This document shows positions 12,901-22,465 of a stretch of DNA of 64,000 bases, one piece after another; position 1 is the first letter of the stretch, and each line of letters opens with the position of its first letter. The position numbers and the translations under genes are program-made. Under the pieces are notes generated by a model that made no database searches, was not told the origin of the DNA, and saw only the letters and a list, made by a program, of their open reading frames with translations. The stretch is from Rhodosporidiobolus odoratus (taxonomy: Eukaryota; Basidiomycota; Microbotryomycetes; Sporidiobolales; Sporidiobolaceae), in the NCBI GenBank assembly GCA_034387635.1, contig JAOANU010000010.1, positions 62,001-126,000 of the forward strand. Direction: 5' to 3'.

Positions 12901-13166
12901 TTTCATCTGCTCATTTCGTGTCACTGACCCGGTATGACCACGCTTAGCTTGAAGAGTACCTTGATATCGCCGCTGGGGTCAAGGAGCTGCACCTCAACAA
13001 CGCATTCGTCGACTTGACACTCGGCAAGGACGGCAAGAACCTCGCATTCGAAGCGGGTGACGAGGGCAAGGGCCGCGCGGGTGGCAACGAGGCACCGACC
13101 AAGAACGGTGAGGAGGTCGACTACAAGAGCAACACCCCGCCAGAGAGGACCGGTGGAGGGTGGTAA
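9973..13166 (+). CDS. GUT2: Mitochondrial FAD-dependent glycerol-3-phosphate dehydrogenase with C-terminal EF-hands
   Basis: Oxidises glycerol-3-phosphate to dihydroxyacetone phosphate and passes electrons to ubiquinone at the outer face of the inner mitochondrial membrane (EC 1.1.5.3). Ten exons (9973-10480, 10548-10755, 10841-10977, 11060-11235, 11295-11915, 12017-12443, 12511-12579, 12651-12724, 12804-12860, 12948-13166) give 831 residues. Visible features: Arg-rich N-terminus and a hydrophobic segment near residues 16-35; an acidic/basic linker; the FAD Rossmann motif [13 protein letters not shown] near residue 138; [17 protein letters not shown]; and [18 protein letters not shown]. Two EF-hand loops follow, [11 protein letters not shown] (~718) and [14 protein letters not shown] (~749), suggesting calcium control as in the animal enzyme. 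The EF-hand exons lie in the right arm of an inverted repeat. It links glycerol use to respiration and supplies the shuttle for cytosolic NADH. Confidence 0.95.
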
Positions 13167-13305
13167 ACCGAGATGGACAGACACTTTATCCGCTACATTT
13201 CCCTCTTTCTCCTTCCGACTAGACACGCTCTCCGTTTTGTACATATCTACCATTCCAAAAACCCGCCTAGAGATTCTTGCAAAGTAGTGCCATGTGTTCC
13301 CTCCT
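12556..13305 (+). repeat. Right arm of a 750-bp inverted repeat
   Basis: This arm covers GUT2 exon 7 (part) to exon 10 and ~140 bases past the stop. Its reverse complement is present at 8205-8954. The spacer between the arms is about 3.6 kb and contains the rest of GUT2 and its promoter region. Confidence 0.9.
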
Positions 13306-13821
13306 TCCCTCAAGATTCGCTGCCGAGAGACGGAACGAGGAAGAAGAAGAAGAAGAAGAAGAAGAAAAAAAGCCGTCCCCCTATGCCACAGTCCCCAGCA
13401 GGAGAGTCGCCCAGCTCCTTCAAGTGACCACGCGCCTGACACTGCCCGCAACATACCGCAGGGCATAAGCAGAGAGACGACTTGAGTAGAAAAGTCGAGA
13501 TGTCCGGTTGGGAGCAAGGCCCGCCTAGCCGCGCAGTGTTCCGCGGGCGCGCAGTCGGCAGATTTTCGCAACGCTGTGACGGGCGCTGCAGAGGGCCATG
13601 TTGAGTGTCTGCCTACGTTCTACTCACGTCCAGATAAGCGAGCGTTCGGTGTACGATCGGGGACAAGGTCTACAGAGGAATCGGAGAGTGCGGAGGTTGG
13701 GTGAACAAGAATTCGAGGCACAGCTTCACAAATCTCGCTCTCCTCTCTCTTGTGCTCTCTCTCCTTTCTCGTCTCTCTTTCTTCTCGTCACTCGTCACCC
13801 GTAGTCGCTCTTTTGCACGCC
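13167..13821 (+). other. GUT2 3' flank, GAA microsatellite, lipase-like gene promoter
   Basis: No gene seen. A purine tract with about nine GAA units followed by a run of A lies at about 13339-13371, just outside the point where the inverted-repeat arms stop matching. The 60 bases before the ATG at 13822 are very CT-rich and are partly duplicated before the truncated copy at 16.6 kb. Confidence 0.5.
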
Positions 13822-15757
13822 ATGAGGACCGCCATCACTGCCCTCGTCTCTCTCGCCCTCCTCGCCGTACCCTCACTCGCTCAGGACGTCCCGGAGAGTG
13901 TTTCCTCCAGCCAGTTCTGGCACGAACGCTATCATGGACTGCTGTCTATGGCTGCCTACAACGATGACCCGACCACCGTCTGCGCCCAAACCTTTGACCA
14001 GGCCGCCCTCGCTTCGTCCTTCCCCGACTCGACCGAAGCGCCTTGGACATACATCCAAGGCTTCGGACCGACCCCCGGTGGAGCACAGGGCTTCACAGTC
14101 ATCATCCCTGGTACGTTCCATCATCAAGCGAGCCTTTAGCGGTTGCCGTTCGTCCGGCGATTCCAGCTGATTCCAACAACCCCCGCACTTTGTGTTTTTG
14201 CTGCGGACGGTTCGCGTCCTTCACAGAGATGGACAAGGTCGTGATTGTCTTCAAAGGCATGTTCGGATGGGAGTCTACTTAGTAAGTTTCCCTCTTTTGC
14301 CGTGCATTGGATTCCTGCACAACCAGCCGCTGCCTCAGGCTGAGGGAAAAAAAGTTCGGACAAGTGTTGACTTGCTCTTGGCTTTTTCTTCGCGCCCTGG
14401 TTGCCCTTTTCCACCCATTGCAGCAACCAGTCGACTGTCAACAGTACGTCCTTCGGCTCTTCCCGCTGTCCTTCTCGAGGATTCTGCTGACAATGCTCTA
14501 CCTCTTTCCCCTTGTTCCTTCCGTTCTCGTCGCCTTCGACCTACCTCCCTCTTCCTCCTCTTCGCCGTCTCCTCTCGTCAGTTGGCACGCTTCTCAACCT
14601 CGGCGAGGGTTGCGCAAACTGCACGGCGCACGCTGCCGCAACTCAGGCTTACCTCGAGGCGAAGGAGGCTACGAACGACTGGGAGCTGGTCAAGTATTAC
14701 GTCAACACCACCGGTACGCTTCGCTTATCCTTCTGCCCAAGTTGCTTCGTTCCTCATACTGTTGTGCTGATCTCTTGCTTTTTTCACCTTTCGCCTTTTT
14801 CACCTCTCTCGCCTGTAGGTCACCAATGGTCGGTAACTGGACACGGATGGGGTGGTATGATTGCGCAGATCGGTGCGCTTGACATGGGATGGCGCGGACT
14901 CTGCCACTGGTCGCACGTACGTCCTGAGACCCGTCCTTACACGCCCTCGAGCTGACTCGTCTGTGCGCAGTCTCACGGTGCTGCCCGTACCATGAACCCT
15001 GCCTCCGCAAACCTCTACAACTCCCTCTTTGGCGGCGAGGCTGGTCAGCGCACCGTTCACAACGACGACATTGTCCCGACTTACATCGAGGAGAGCGACG
15101 ACTACACCTTCACCCTTCAAGGTTTCCACATTGTCGGTAACGGTACCAGCAACGCTACCTACGGCTACGACGTAAGTCCCACGGAGAACTGCTAGAAGAC
15201 AAGCAAAATACTTACAGTCGATATCTCTGCAGTACGACGTTTGCAACGCCGCCACCGACCCGAACTGCCTCGGTGGTCAGAACTACGAGGACCATCTCGA
15301 GTACTACACTCCGGTACGTCGCGCTTCCCCACTGTCTGCTCGAGTCGTGAACTGACCTGGGCTTGTTGCGGACTATAGATCGGTCAATGCGGCGCTCCCT
15401 ACTACGGAGCCAACCAGACTGTCGAGGACGCGTACCTCGCTACTGCTTCTTCTGCGTATGTCTCAGCTTACCGTACTTCCGCTGCACAACAGCGATATTG
15501 ACGTCCTCCCCCGCTCCCTCAGCTTCTATGCCACCGCCACCTCGACTTTCAGCCCGCCCCCTCCCCCTTCGACGACTGCCTCCTCTGAGAGGAGTGCAGC
15601 TCCTAGCGGATCTACCGCTGCCGCTGCCGCTGCCGCTGCCGATGCCGCTGCGTCCGGGTCGTCATCTGGTGATGCTGGATCGGGCGCGGCCAGCAACTTT
15701 GCCAAAGGCGTTTCGGGACTTGCCTTTGGCGCCTTCGCCCTTGCGCTCCTTGCCTAG
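13822..15757 (+). CDS. Secreted, probably GPI-anchored class-3 lipase-like protein lacking the nucleophile serine
   Basis: Nine exons (13822-14110, 14227-14281, 14424-14443, 14582-14713, 14819-14916, 14971-15171, 15233-15313, 15379-15455, 15523-15757) give 395 residues. There is a signal peptide (residues 1-19, ending PSLAQ). The fungal lipase class-3 fold is recognisable: VIVFKG, a CANCTAHAA segment, VTGHGWGGMIAQIGAL at the nucleophile elbow, then HGAARTMNP, HNDDIVP (Asp230/231) and EDHLEYY (His286). The elbow normally reads GHSxGG; here Gly175 replaces the serine, while Asp and His remain. The C-terminus is a Ser/Ala-rich linker plus a hydrophobic tail (AFGAFALALLA), fitting a GPI signal. 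So the protein is probably at the cell wall or membrane and either lacks hydrolysis or binds lipid or another partner. A truncated tandem copy follows at 16.6 kb. Confidence 0.85.
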
Positions 15758-16549
15758 AGAGCCCCCCTGTCTGCTTCGTCGTTCGTCTTTCTCGTTGTTC
15801 ATGGACCCTACTTTTCTGACCGCACAGTGATGGTATCACTTCGCCACGCATCGCTTGCCGTTTTCGCCACTTTCCTTTTCCCTTGTTTCCGCTCATCGCA
15901 TCCTGCAGCTCGTTCTTTCTATACCCCCACTTACACACGTATGAGCACCCCGGTTTCCGTTACTCTAGATAGTTTTACCTTTGGTTGGATGGTGAAAACC
16001 CTCGTTTGCACTCTTTTGCCTTTCTTCTTTCTGCGGCGAGGTACGGGTGGGCGGCTAGCTGTGCCGCAAGTCCCTCATTCGAGCCTCTGTACGCTATCCT
16101 TCCACCTCAGTTCTCCCTTCCTTTTGTCCGTCCTCTCGTCTGACTTCCTTTGCCGTCCTTCTAGCGTGCTTATGTCATCAGCTAGCTCGCCGCGCAGATC
16201 TTCCGACTGTGTCCTTTCTGCCTTGCTGCTCAGGCATTGGTCCGTGATGTGCTACCGACTTTCTTTGTTTTCCCCGTGATGGCGACTCCCCGTCTTACGT
16301 GGGACATGCGATTTCTAACGCCAGTCTACTCTGTGAGGAGCAGGCACTGCCGCTCGCTGCTCTTGTCGGCGGCTGGGTAAGCCTTGTCGGACTCAGCAGT
16401 ACGTCGCGTCCTTGCCTCCCTCTGGTCAGTTGAGGCGATTGACGCCTTTCTTCCACTTCCTCGCACCCTCCAGCATGCAGAGCTGGGCAGTATTATGATC
16501 GTACTACACTCGTCCGCGGCACACGGAGGCAAGAGGGCTTCTCTTTCTC
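15758..16549 (+). other. Lipase-like gene 3' flank; no gene seen
   Basis: About 790 bases, CT-rich, with short open frames of no recognisable family. It separates the lipase-like gene from the duplicated copy of its 5' end. Confidence 0.35.
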
Positions 16550-16845
16550 CTCATCACTCGTCACCCCTAGTCGCTCTTTTTCACGCCATGAGGATCGCTA
16601 TCACTGCCCACGTCTCTCTCGCCCTCCTCGCCCTACCCTCACTCGCTCAGGACGTACCAGAAAGTGTTTCTTCCAGCCAGTTCTGGCATGAACGCTATCA
16701 TGGACTGCTGTCTATGGCTGCCTACAACGACGACCCGACCACCGTCTGCGCCCAAACCTTTGACCAGGCCGCCCTCGCTTCGTCCTTCCCCGACTCGAAG
16801 CGCCTTGCACTTACAAGGCTTTGGGCCGACTTCGTCAGCGTGCAC
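16550..16845 (+). pseudogene. Truncated direct copy of the lipase-like gene 5' end
   Basis: Matches 13785-14080: leader, ATG (16588), signal peptide and the first ~70 codons, with few changes (for example Thr to Ile at codon 4, Leu to His at codon 9). A 4-base deletion after the codons for SSFPDS shifts the frame, and homology fades after about 16845. None of the core lipase exons follow. The shifted frame stays open to a stop at 17031, so a ~148-residue secreted polypeptide of unrelated C-terminus could in principle be made; more likely this is a dead fragment. Confidence 0.85.
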
Positions 16846-17522
16846 ACCGCATCATCCGGGTGGCTCGTGGTACTTTTATTTCCCCTCCGCATCCTTTTCT
16901 CAACATTCTGCTTGTCGCACGTCGCAGCTTGTCCTCTACAAAGCCGACGGTACATGTCGGAGCGGTCCTTGTTGCGTTTGCTTGCTCGTAGCGTACCCCC
17001 AACTGTCGCGTTGCAAGGTGAAGAGACGTAGACTGTTGTAGCACTCTCGAGTGCTCTTCCTTGCGGCGCGAAACGGAGCGACGGCTTGCTCATGTCATGC
17101 GACTTGCACTTGCTGAGCAGTCCGATTGTGTACGAGTGAGAGAGACGAGTAGCGCACTGTGCTTTGCGCAGGGAGAGGAGCACTGCGGTTGCGAAGGCGG
17201 AGGCGAGTTACTGTCGATCGAAGAGGAGGCGCAGCAACTTTCCCTCTCCCTCCGATTGCTCGCTCTCTTCTCACTTACAAGCGTGCTCACCGACCAAGTA
17301 GACTAGCTCGAGTGTCACTGCCTGCTCTAACCGTATCGCCGAGCGCATCAAGCGAGATCGACAGCTGTAAATCCAGTTCATCCTGCGATTTGGGTCCGCG
17401 GGTAAGCTTCGCTTCCCTTACAGAGACATTTGTGGGTGGAGAGGGAGGTCAAACAGACGTACTGACCATCCTGCTACACAGCAACGGACCCCAACTCCTT
17501 CTCGTCGTTGCGTCCGCCCACC
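16846..17522 (+). other. Intergenic region upstream of the mannosyltransferase gene
   Basis: About 680 bases. Beyond the open frame running on from the truncated lipase copy, no gene is supported. The part nearest 17523 is the probable promoter and leader of the mannosyltransferase. Confidence 0.35.
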
Positions 17523-20500
17523 ATGTCATCGACTTCTTCACACCTCGACCCGTTCAAGGTGCCATTACTGCCCGTGTCAACCTTTGCAAGAGATAAGGCA
17601 TCGTCACTAGCACCACCCGGTCCATCCTCACCCCACCGCCGCTCTCCCACCTCAACCGCCTTTTCCCGCCTCTCCACTCCCCGCCGCCTCTTTTCCATCC
17701 CGCTCGCGCTCGCCTCAGTTCTCCTCATTGCCTATGCGCTCCATTCCTCCTCCTCTGACCCTTCTTCATCAATAAACCTTGACTATGCCGCCCGCCGCGC
17801 CTCTGGTCGAATCTGGTCTCAAGACCGATCTTCCAAGCAGCGTATCTCGAGCGCGGGCACTGCCTCCTGTCCAGAGCAACCTCGAACACCGCTGACTGCG
17901 GCAGAAGCGGAAGAGAAGTTCAAAAGGGCGACTAGGCCGATGCCGCTCAAGGCGACGACAAGGGAACGGCTGGATGAGTGGGAGTTTGAGGCACCAGGCT
18001 GGGGAGTAGAGCCGGGAGATTGGGTACGGAAGAACGCTGAGGTGTGTCTCGTCTCTTGGGGGTATCACTCAGACCAGGACGTTGTGGCACTGAAGGACGA
18101 TGCTGACAACCTTTTCCTCCTTATCTTGACTACCGCCTTCGCGGTTTCTCTCGTTGCTTATTCCCATCTACCAACGCTCACACAATGCGCCCTTCGCGGT
18201 TCTCACTGTATCGCAGACCTGCCCTTCCTATCGGATCCGACCAAACCAGAACGGGCAGATGTTGGAAAACGCTCACGTCTTGTGGGCATCGATGAACACG
18301 ACGGGTCTCATGGCGCAACGAAAAGAGATGATTGACTACTTGCGGAAGCGGGAACAGGAGGGGGCTATGAGCGAGAAAGCCTGGGGAAAGGGCAAGGGGT
18401 TGGTTTTCACCGCTGGAAACGCAGTAAGTCTTCCTTCCTAGCCTTGCTACTCTTTCAGCGCTGAGGAATTCTTCTTACAGGACACCTTCTCGCGCGTTCT
18501 CTTGACCCTCAAGATGCTCCACAACCACCTTCACACACACCTTCCCGCCGAAATCTTTTCTTTCCCCGGCGAAACACCGGATCCAAAGGTCCGCGCAGAG
18601 CTCGAGAGCTACAATGCAACGTTCAGGGTCATCGAGACTGCCGTGAGGGATGGTAGCAGAACGTAAGCTTCTTCCGGCCATTCATCCTCGCATCCAGCTC
18701 ATCACTAACGTGGCTCCTTCGCTTCCTTTTGCGCTACAGGAAAAACTACCATATCAAGGGTACGCCTCATCGTTGAACCCGGGATTGTCAGCGGGTGTGC
18801 GTCGATGCATGTTTGACGCTGACGAGAATATGTGATCCTAGCTTCCGCCATCATCCGCTCGTCATTCGCTGAGGTCCTCTTCCTTGACTCGGACAATATT
18901 CCCGCCGCTTCGCTCATGCCAGCCGACCAAGCATCTATACCTCAAGCCATCCTCGACGACGCACAGAACAAGACGACGCCTTGGGAAAAGCTGAATGGCG
19001 ACGGGAAGGTGGAAGAGGTTTGGGGCAAGCCAGCCGGATTGTGGGAAGCAAAGTCGTATCAGCGTCTGGGCGTCATCTTCTGGTGCGTGATCACCCTCCG
19101 TTTTTCCGCATTTTCGCTCACTGGGCATGTCAACAGGCCCGACTATTGGCGAACTCAACCCGACAACTCGATCTGGGCGATCTTGGGCGTACCTTGTCGC
19201 GACGAGTGGGAGCAAGAAGCCGGTCAGATTCTCATCGACAAGAGGAGGAACCTCGACGCGCTGCTATTGGCCGAATGGATGATGGATAGTTCTCGCTTCA
19301 AATATTGGTTCAAGTAAGGGCTTCTTTGTCGTCTGCCATTTCTCGTCACGCTAAGGGGGTTCATGTCGCCATTCAGTATGTCCGACGGGGACAAGGACAT
19401 GTTCCGCTTCGCCTTCCTTGCTCTGCGGAAACGATGGGGCGTTCCCGGTCGTTATGTGACTGTCGGTGCCCTGCCTCGCAATACCATGTCTGGTATGTCG
19501 ATTTTGACTCCCTTTTCGAGGTCATCACTGTTTACCGTCGACTCTCCCTGCAGGCTTCTGCGGGTCAGCTCTATCCCATTGCTACACCGCTCGCTCCCGC
19601 TGACTCTCTGCTTTTTCCCTCTTTAGCCATACGATGCTCCAGAACGATCATCTCGGCAAGCCACTCTTCGTACACGCCAACCTCCTGAAGCAGATCCCGA
19701 GCGGGGTTGGAAAGGGTGAGTATTCTGCTTGCCTAAAGCTGTTCCAAGACCGCTAAACTGCCTCTCACCGCAACACCTAGGGTACGCGTGGGGACGACAC
19801 CGTCAGCTTCGCACGCCACCTTCCTCCCTGTCTCTGCAGGACGTCGAAGCAGCCACATCATTCCAGCTCGAGGAGGAAGACCCGATGACCGATGACGATG
19901 TTGACTGCGACATGCTTGCCAACGCTGGTAACGACGGCTTTGCACTTGGCGCGGTGCCGGACGGGCCGCCAGGATGGAGGATACGCAGAAGGGCAGTCAT
20001 GGAGAAGGGTGTTCGGGCGGTCCGTTCCATCTTTCGACTTTTTGCCTTGGGCCAGTATGCTTACCATATTCCGTGTTCACCTTAGGGCTTCCATGGCGGA
20101 TGGGTCAGCGCGCTTTGCATCGGTACGCTTGCAGCCGTTTCGTCCTCGCCGCTGCTCTTCCCTTTCCTCCTTGTCCACTTGGGCTCTTTCAACCTCTTCC
20201 TCCCTGTCCTCCCCAATGGGCTCAATTTGACTGACTGTGTCAACTCGCTCCTCGCAGACTACCACTACGACGATCCTCGCTCGGAGGAGGACAAGTCAAC
20301 CGCCAAGCTATCCGTGGCCGCCGTCCTTCCCAATCCGGATCACAAGTCGCTCGCTCAACTGGCCGAAGACGTCGACATCTGCTACACAGCCGCTCCCGAC
20401 GGCTGGGAGAGCAAATGGTGTGACGGTAAGGATGTGATGGAGGTGGTGCAGTGGAAGGACGACCCTCGGTTGCGGGACTTCGAGGACGCTTTCTTCCTAG

Positions 20501-20597
20501 AGGGAGGAAAATTGAATGGAAAGGTGCGTGGTGCTTGCCCTCTCGCTTCTCTTGTTTCTATGCTGATAGCTAGTTGGCCGATGAGCAGGGATTCTAG
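17523..20597 (+). CDS. Golgi alpha-mannosyltransferase, MNN1/MNN2-type (GT71, PF11051)
   Basis: Thirteen exons, 692 residues, all joined in phase: 17523-18041, 18250-18423, 18481-18662, 18740-18759, 18842-19082, 19137-19313, 19377-19492, 19554-19563, 19627-19715, 19781-20019, 20086-20122, 20258-20523, 20589-20597. It is a type II membrane protein: basic Ser/Pro N-terminus, then a hydrophobic anchor (FSIPLALASVLLIAYAL). Family signatures: GLVFTAGNADTFSRVLLTL, the metal/GDP-sugar motif EVLFLDSDNIPA (D-x-D), LGVIFWPDYW, and FCGHTMLQNDHLGKPLF with VHANLLKQ. Such enzymes add alpha-linked mannose from GDP-mannose to N- or O-glycans or wall mannan in the Golgi. Linkage cannot be told from sequence. 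It includes a 10-nt microexon (19554-19563) needed to encode the FCG of FCGHTML. It ends 177 bases before the convergent F-box-like gene. Confidence 0.9.
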
Positions 20598-20774
20598 CCG
20601 ACGGTTGGCCCATTCTTCTGCTCTTCGTTACACTCGCTGTTGTTGGATGTAGTACAAAAGACACTCGTTACTTGCCTTGCGTGCACAAGCTGTTGACCAG
20701 CAAAGCGTGCTTCGCGCTTTTCCATCACTTCCGGATCGTGCATCGTCCTCTGCCTGCTCTACGCCACCTAGTCG

Positions 20775-21780
20775 TCAGGCGGCTCCCCACATCTCGTCGA
20801 AATGTTCCTCGTGATAAACCCAATACGGAAGCCGCACGAGGCGCTTCTGCGCGTTCCTGCAGGCTACTTCGACTGGGAGCATGGCCTCCTCTTGCTCGGT
20901 GGTAGGATCTTCCCTGGCCGCCCAGGTGAAGCACCGAAAAGAGGGCTGGGACAGGATGGGAAGGATGACGGGTACGATTCCGCGCAGGGTTTCTGGACTG
21001 CTTTGATGGAGGAGGAGATTCTCGAGCTGAGTTGTGCGGGAGAGCACTGCTGCGCCGAAGGGATAGGCATCTGGTTCGAGCAAGGCGAGGCTGCGAAGCC
21101 TGGGATGGTTGGAAAGAAAGTTGGCGGGAGGCGCGAAATGAGTCGAGACGATGATCAACGTGTGGAGTAGCGGAAGGGGGACGGTGAAGGCTGAAGCGAC
21201 CACGTGGACTAGGGTGAGGTGCTCCAGGGTAAGAGGGAGGGCGGAGAAGTCGAGGGAAGTTCTGAGGTTGTGGCAGCCTTGAATCTTGATGCGCTTCAGC
21301 GCTGCGGGTAGAGTCAACTGAGTCGGATCATCCGAGTCGCAAGTCAGGCGAGAAGGGCGTACCGGGAAACGTCGTCGCGAAGAAAGGATACACCAAGAAC
21401 TCGACGAGGACAGCTTCACGCAAATCCGGGCAACGTTGCCGAACAATTGCTAGGTGATGATTTGAAACTCCATCGTCACGGTTGCCGTCTAGAACCATGC
21501 GCTGTAGGGGACGGCCATACTTGGTTGCGAGCTGAATTTGGCGGAAGAGTCTCTTCATGCCCCTGGAGTACTCCTTGCCCCGGAACATGGGACTGCACAC
21601 AAAGACGAATACCTGCTCGAACAGTCGACCTTGGGCCCAGGGTGTCCAGTCGCGGTGTACGAGGGCGAGTCGACGGAGGAGGTCAACACGTTCAGGGTAG
21701 ATCCTGCCGAGGGAATAATGCGAGCCGTTTGCTAGCTCGAGGATGACCAGCTCGAGCTCTAGAGGTAGCCTGACGGGCAT
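20775..21780 (-). CDS. F-box/LRR-like protein
   Basis: Two exons on the minus strand (21363-21780 and 20775-21301) give 314 residues. The N-terminus (RLPLELELVILELAN, then RLALVHRDWTPWAQGRLFEQV) follows the F-box pattern of leucine/proline, helix, and conserved W. The rest is a run of leucine-rich segments (LRTSLDFSALPLTLEHLTLV, LPLLHTLIIVSTHFAPP, HPRLRSLALLEPDA). F-box proteins recruit substrates to SCF ubiquitin ligases; many fungal ones are fast-evolving and orphan, as this seems to be. The intron acceptor chosen (CCCGCAG at 21302) is the one that keeps the LRR frame open. Its promoter region carries a MITE-like element. Confidence 0.6.
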
Positions 21781-21860
21781 CTTATCCGACTTTCAAACGG
21801 ATCGACGGGTGTCAAGTGAAGACGAAGAGCGAAACAATCAAGTTGTTGAGATCTCTATTA

Positions 21861-22242
21861 CAGCCACTTTGTAAATGGAGCGGACTCCCTCAATTTGGCC
21901 AGTTTATTGGAGAAGGCCTTTTCTCGCTTTCTCTTCGCTTGTAGGCTTCGGGAATACTGCCATTATGCTCAGCAGAGCTCTGACTACCGTCCCTGCAAAG
22001 TACAAGTCATTTGGTGGAGATTGCAAAATCACCTCCCCAGGAGGAACTGAGGCGAAGCGGCGGAGGGAGGCGGTTCCTCAACTGCGCCCGATTGAGCTGA
22101 GTTGCTCATATGGTGTAGCTACAGAGCTGTACGTGAATTGAGTGCTTTTCCTGAAGCCTACAAGCGTAGTGACGATGAGATAGAGCGGTTTCTAATTAAC
22201 TCGCGAAATCGAGGCGAGTCCGCTCCATTTTCGAAGTGGCTG
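21861..22242. mobile_element. MITE-like element (382 bp) with imperfect terminal inverted repeats and TA target duplication
   Basis: The left end reads CAGCCACTTTGTAAATGGAG and the right end is its reverse complement with three mismatches in the middle; the match continues through CGGACTC and, more loosely, to about 50 bases. The sequence TA flanks both ends (21859-21860 and 22243-22244), matching a Tc1/mariner-type target site. The interior holds no transposase and no long open frame. It lies in the ~685-bp divergent promoter between the F-box-like gene and the 2-hydroxyacid dehydrogenase, 81 bases from one ATG and 223 from the other. The rest of that interval (21781-21860, 22243-22465) shows no gene. 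Confidence 0.75.
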
Positions 22243-22465
22243 TAACCTGTTTGGCTCGAATCCTCGATATATCTCGCCCATTAAGAGTGACCAGACCAGT
22301 AGTAGCGGATCACGTACGCTCTGCTCCTCCCCTCGTACCGTTTGCATCCTGATTCAAGCTGTTTTTCACATTCTCTCTCCCCCACTTCTTCCGACAAACC
22401 TCCTCCGGCCAATCCAACTCTTCTGACCCAGCAGATACTCTTAGACGACCGCTAGACCGCTTTCG

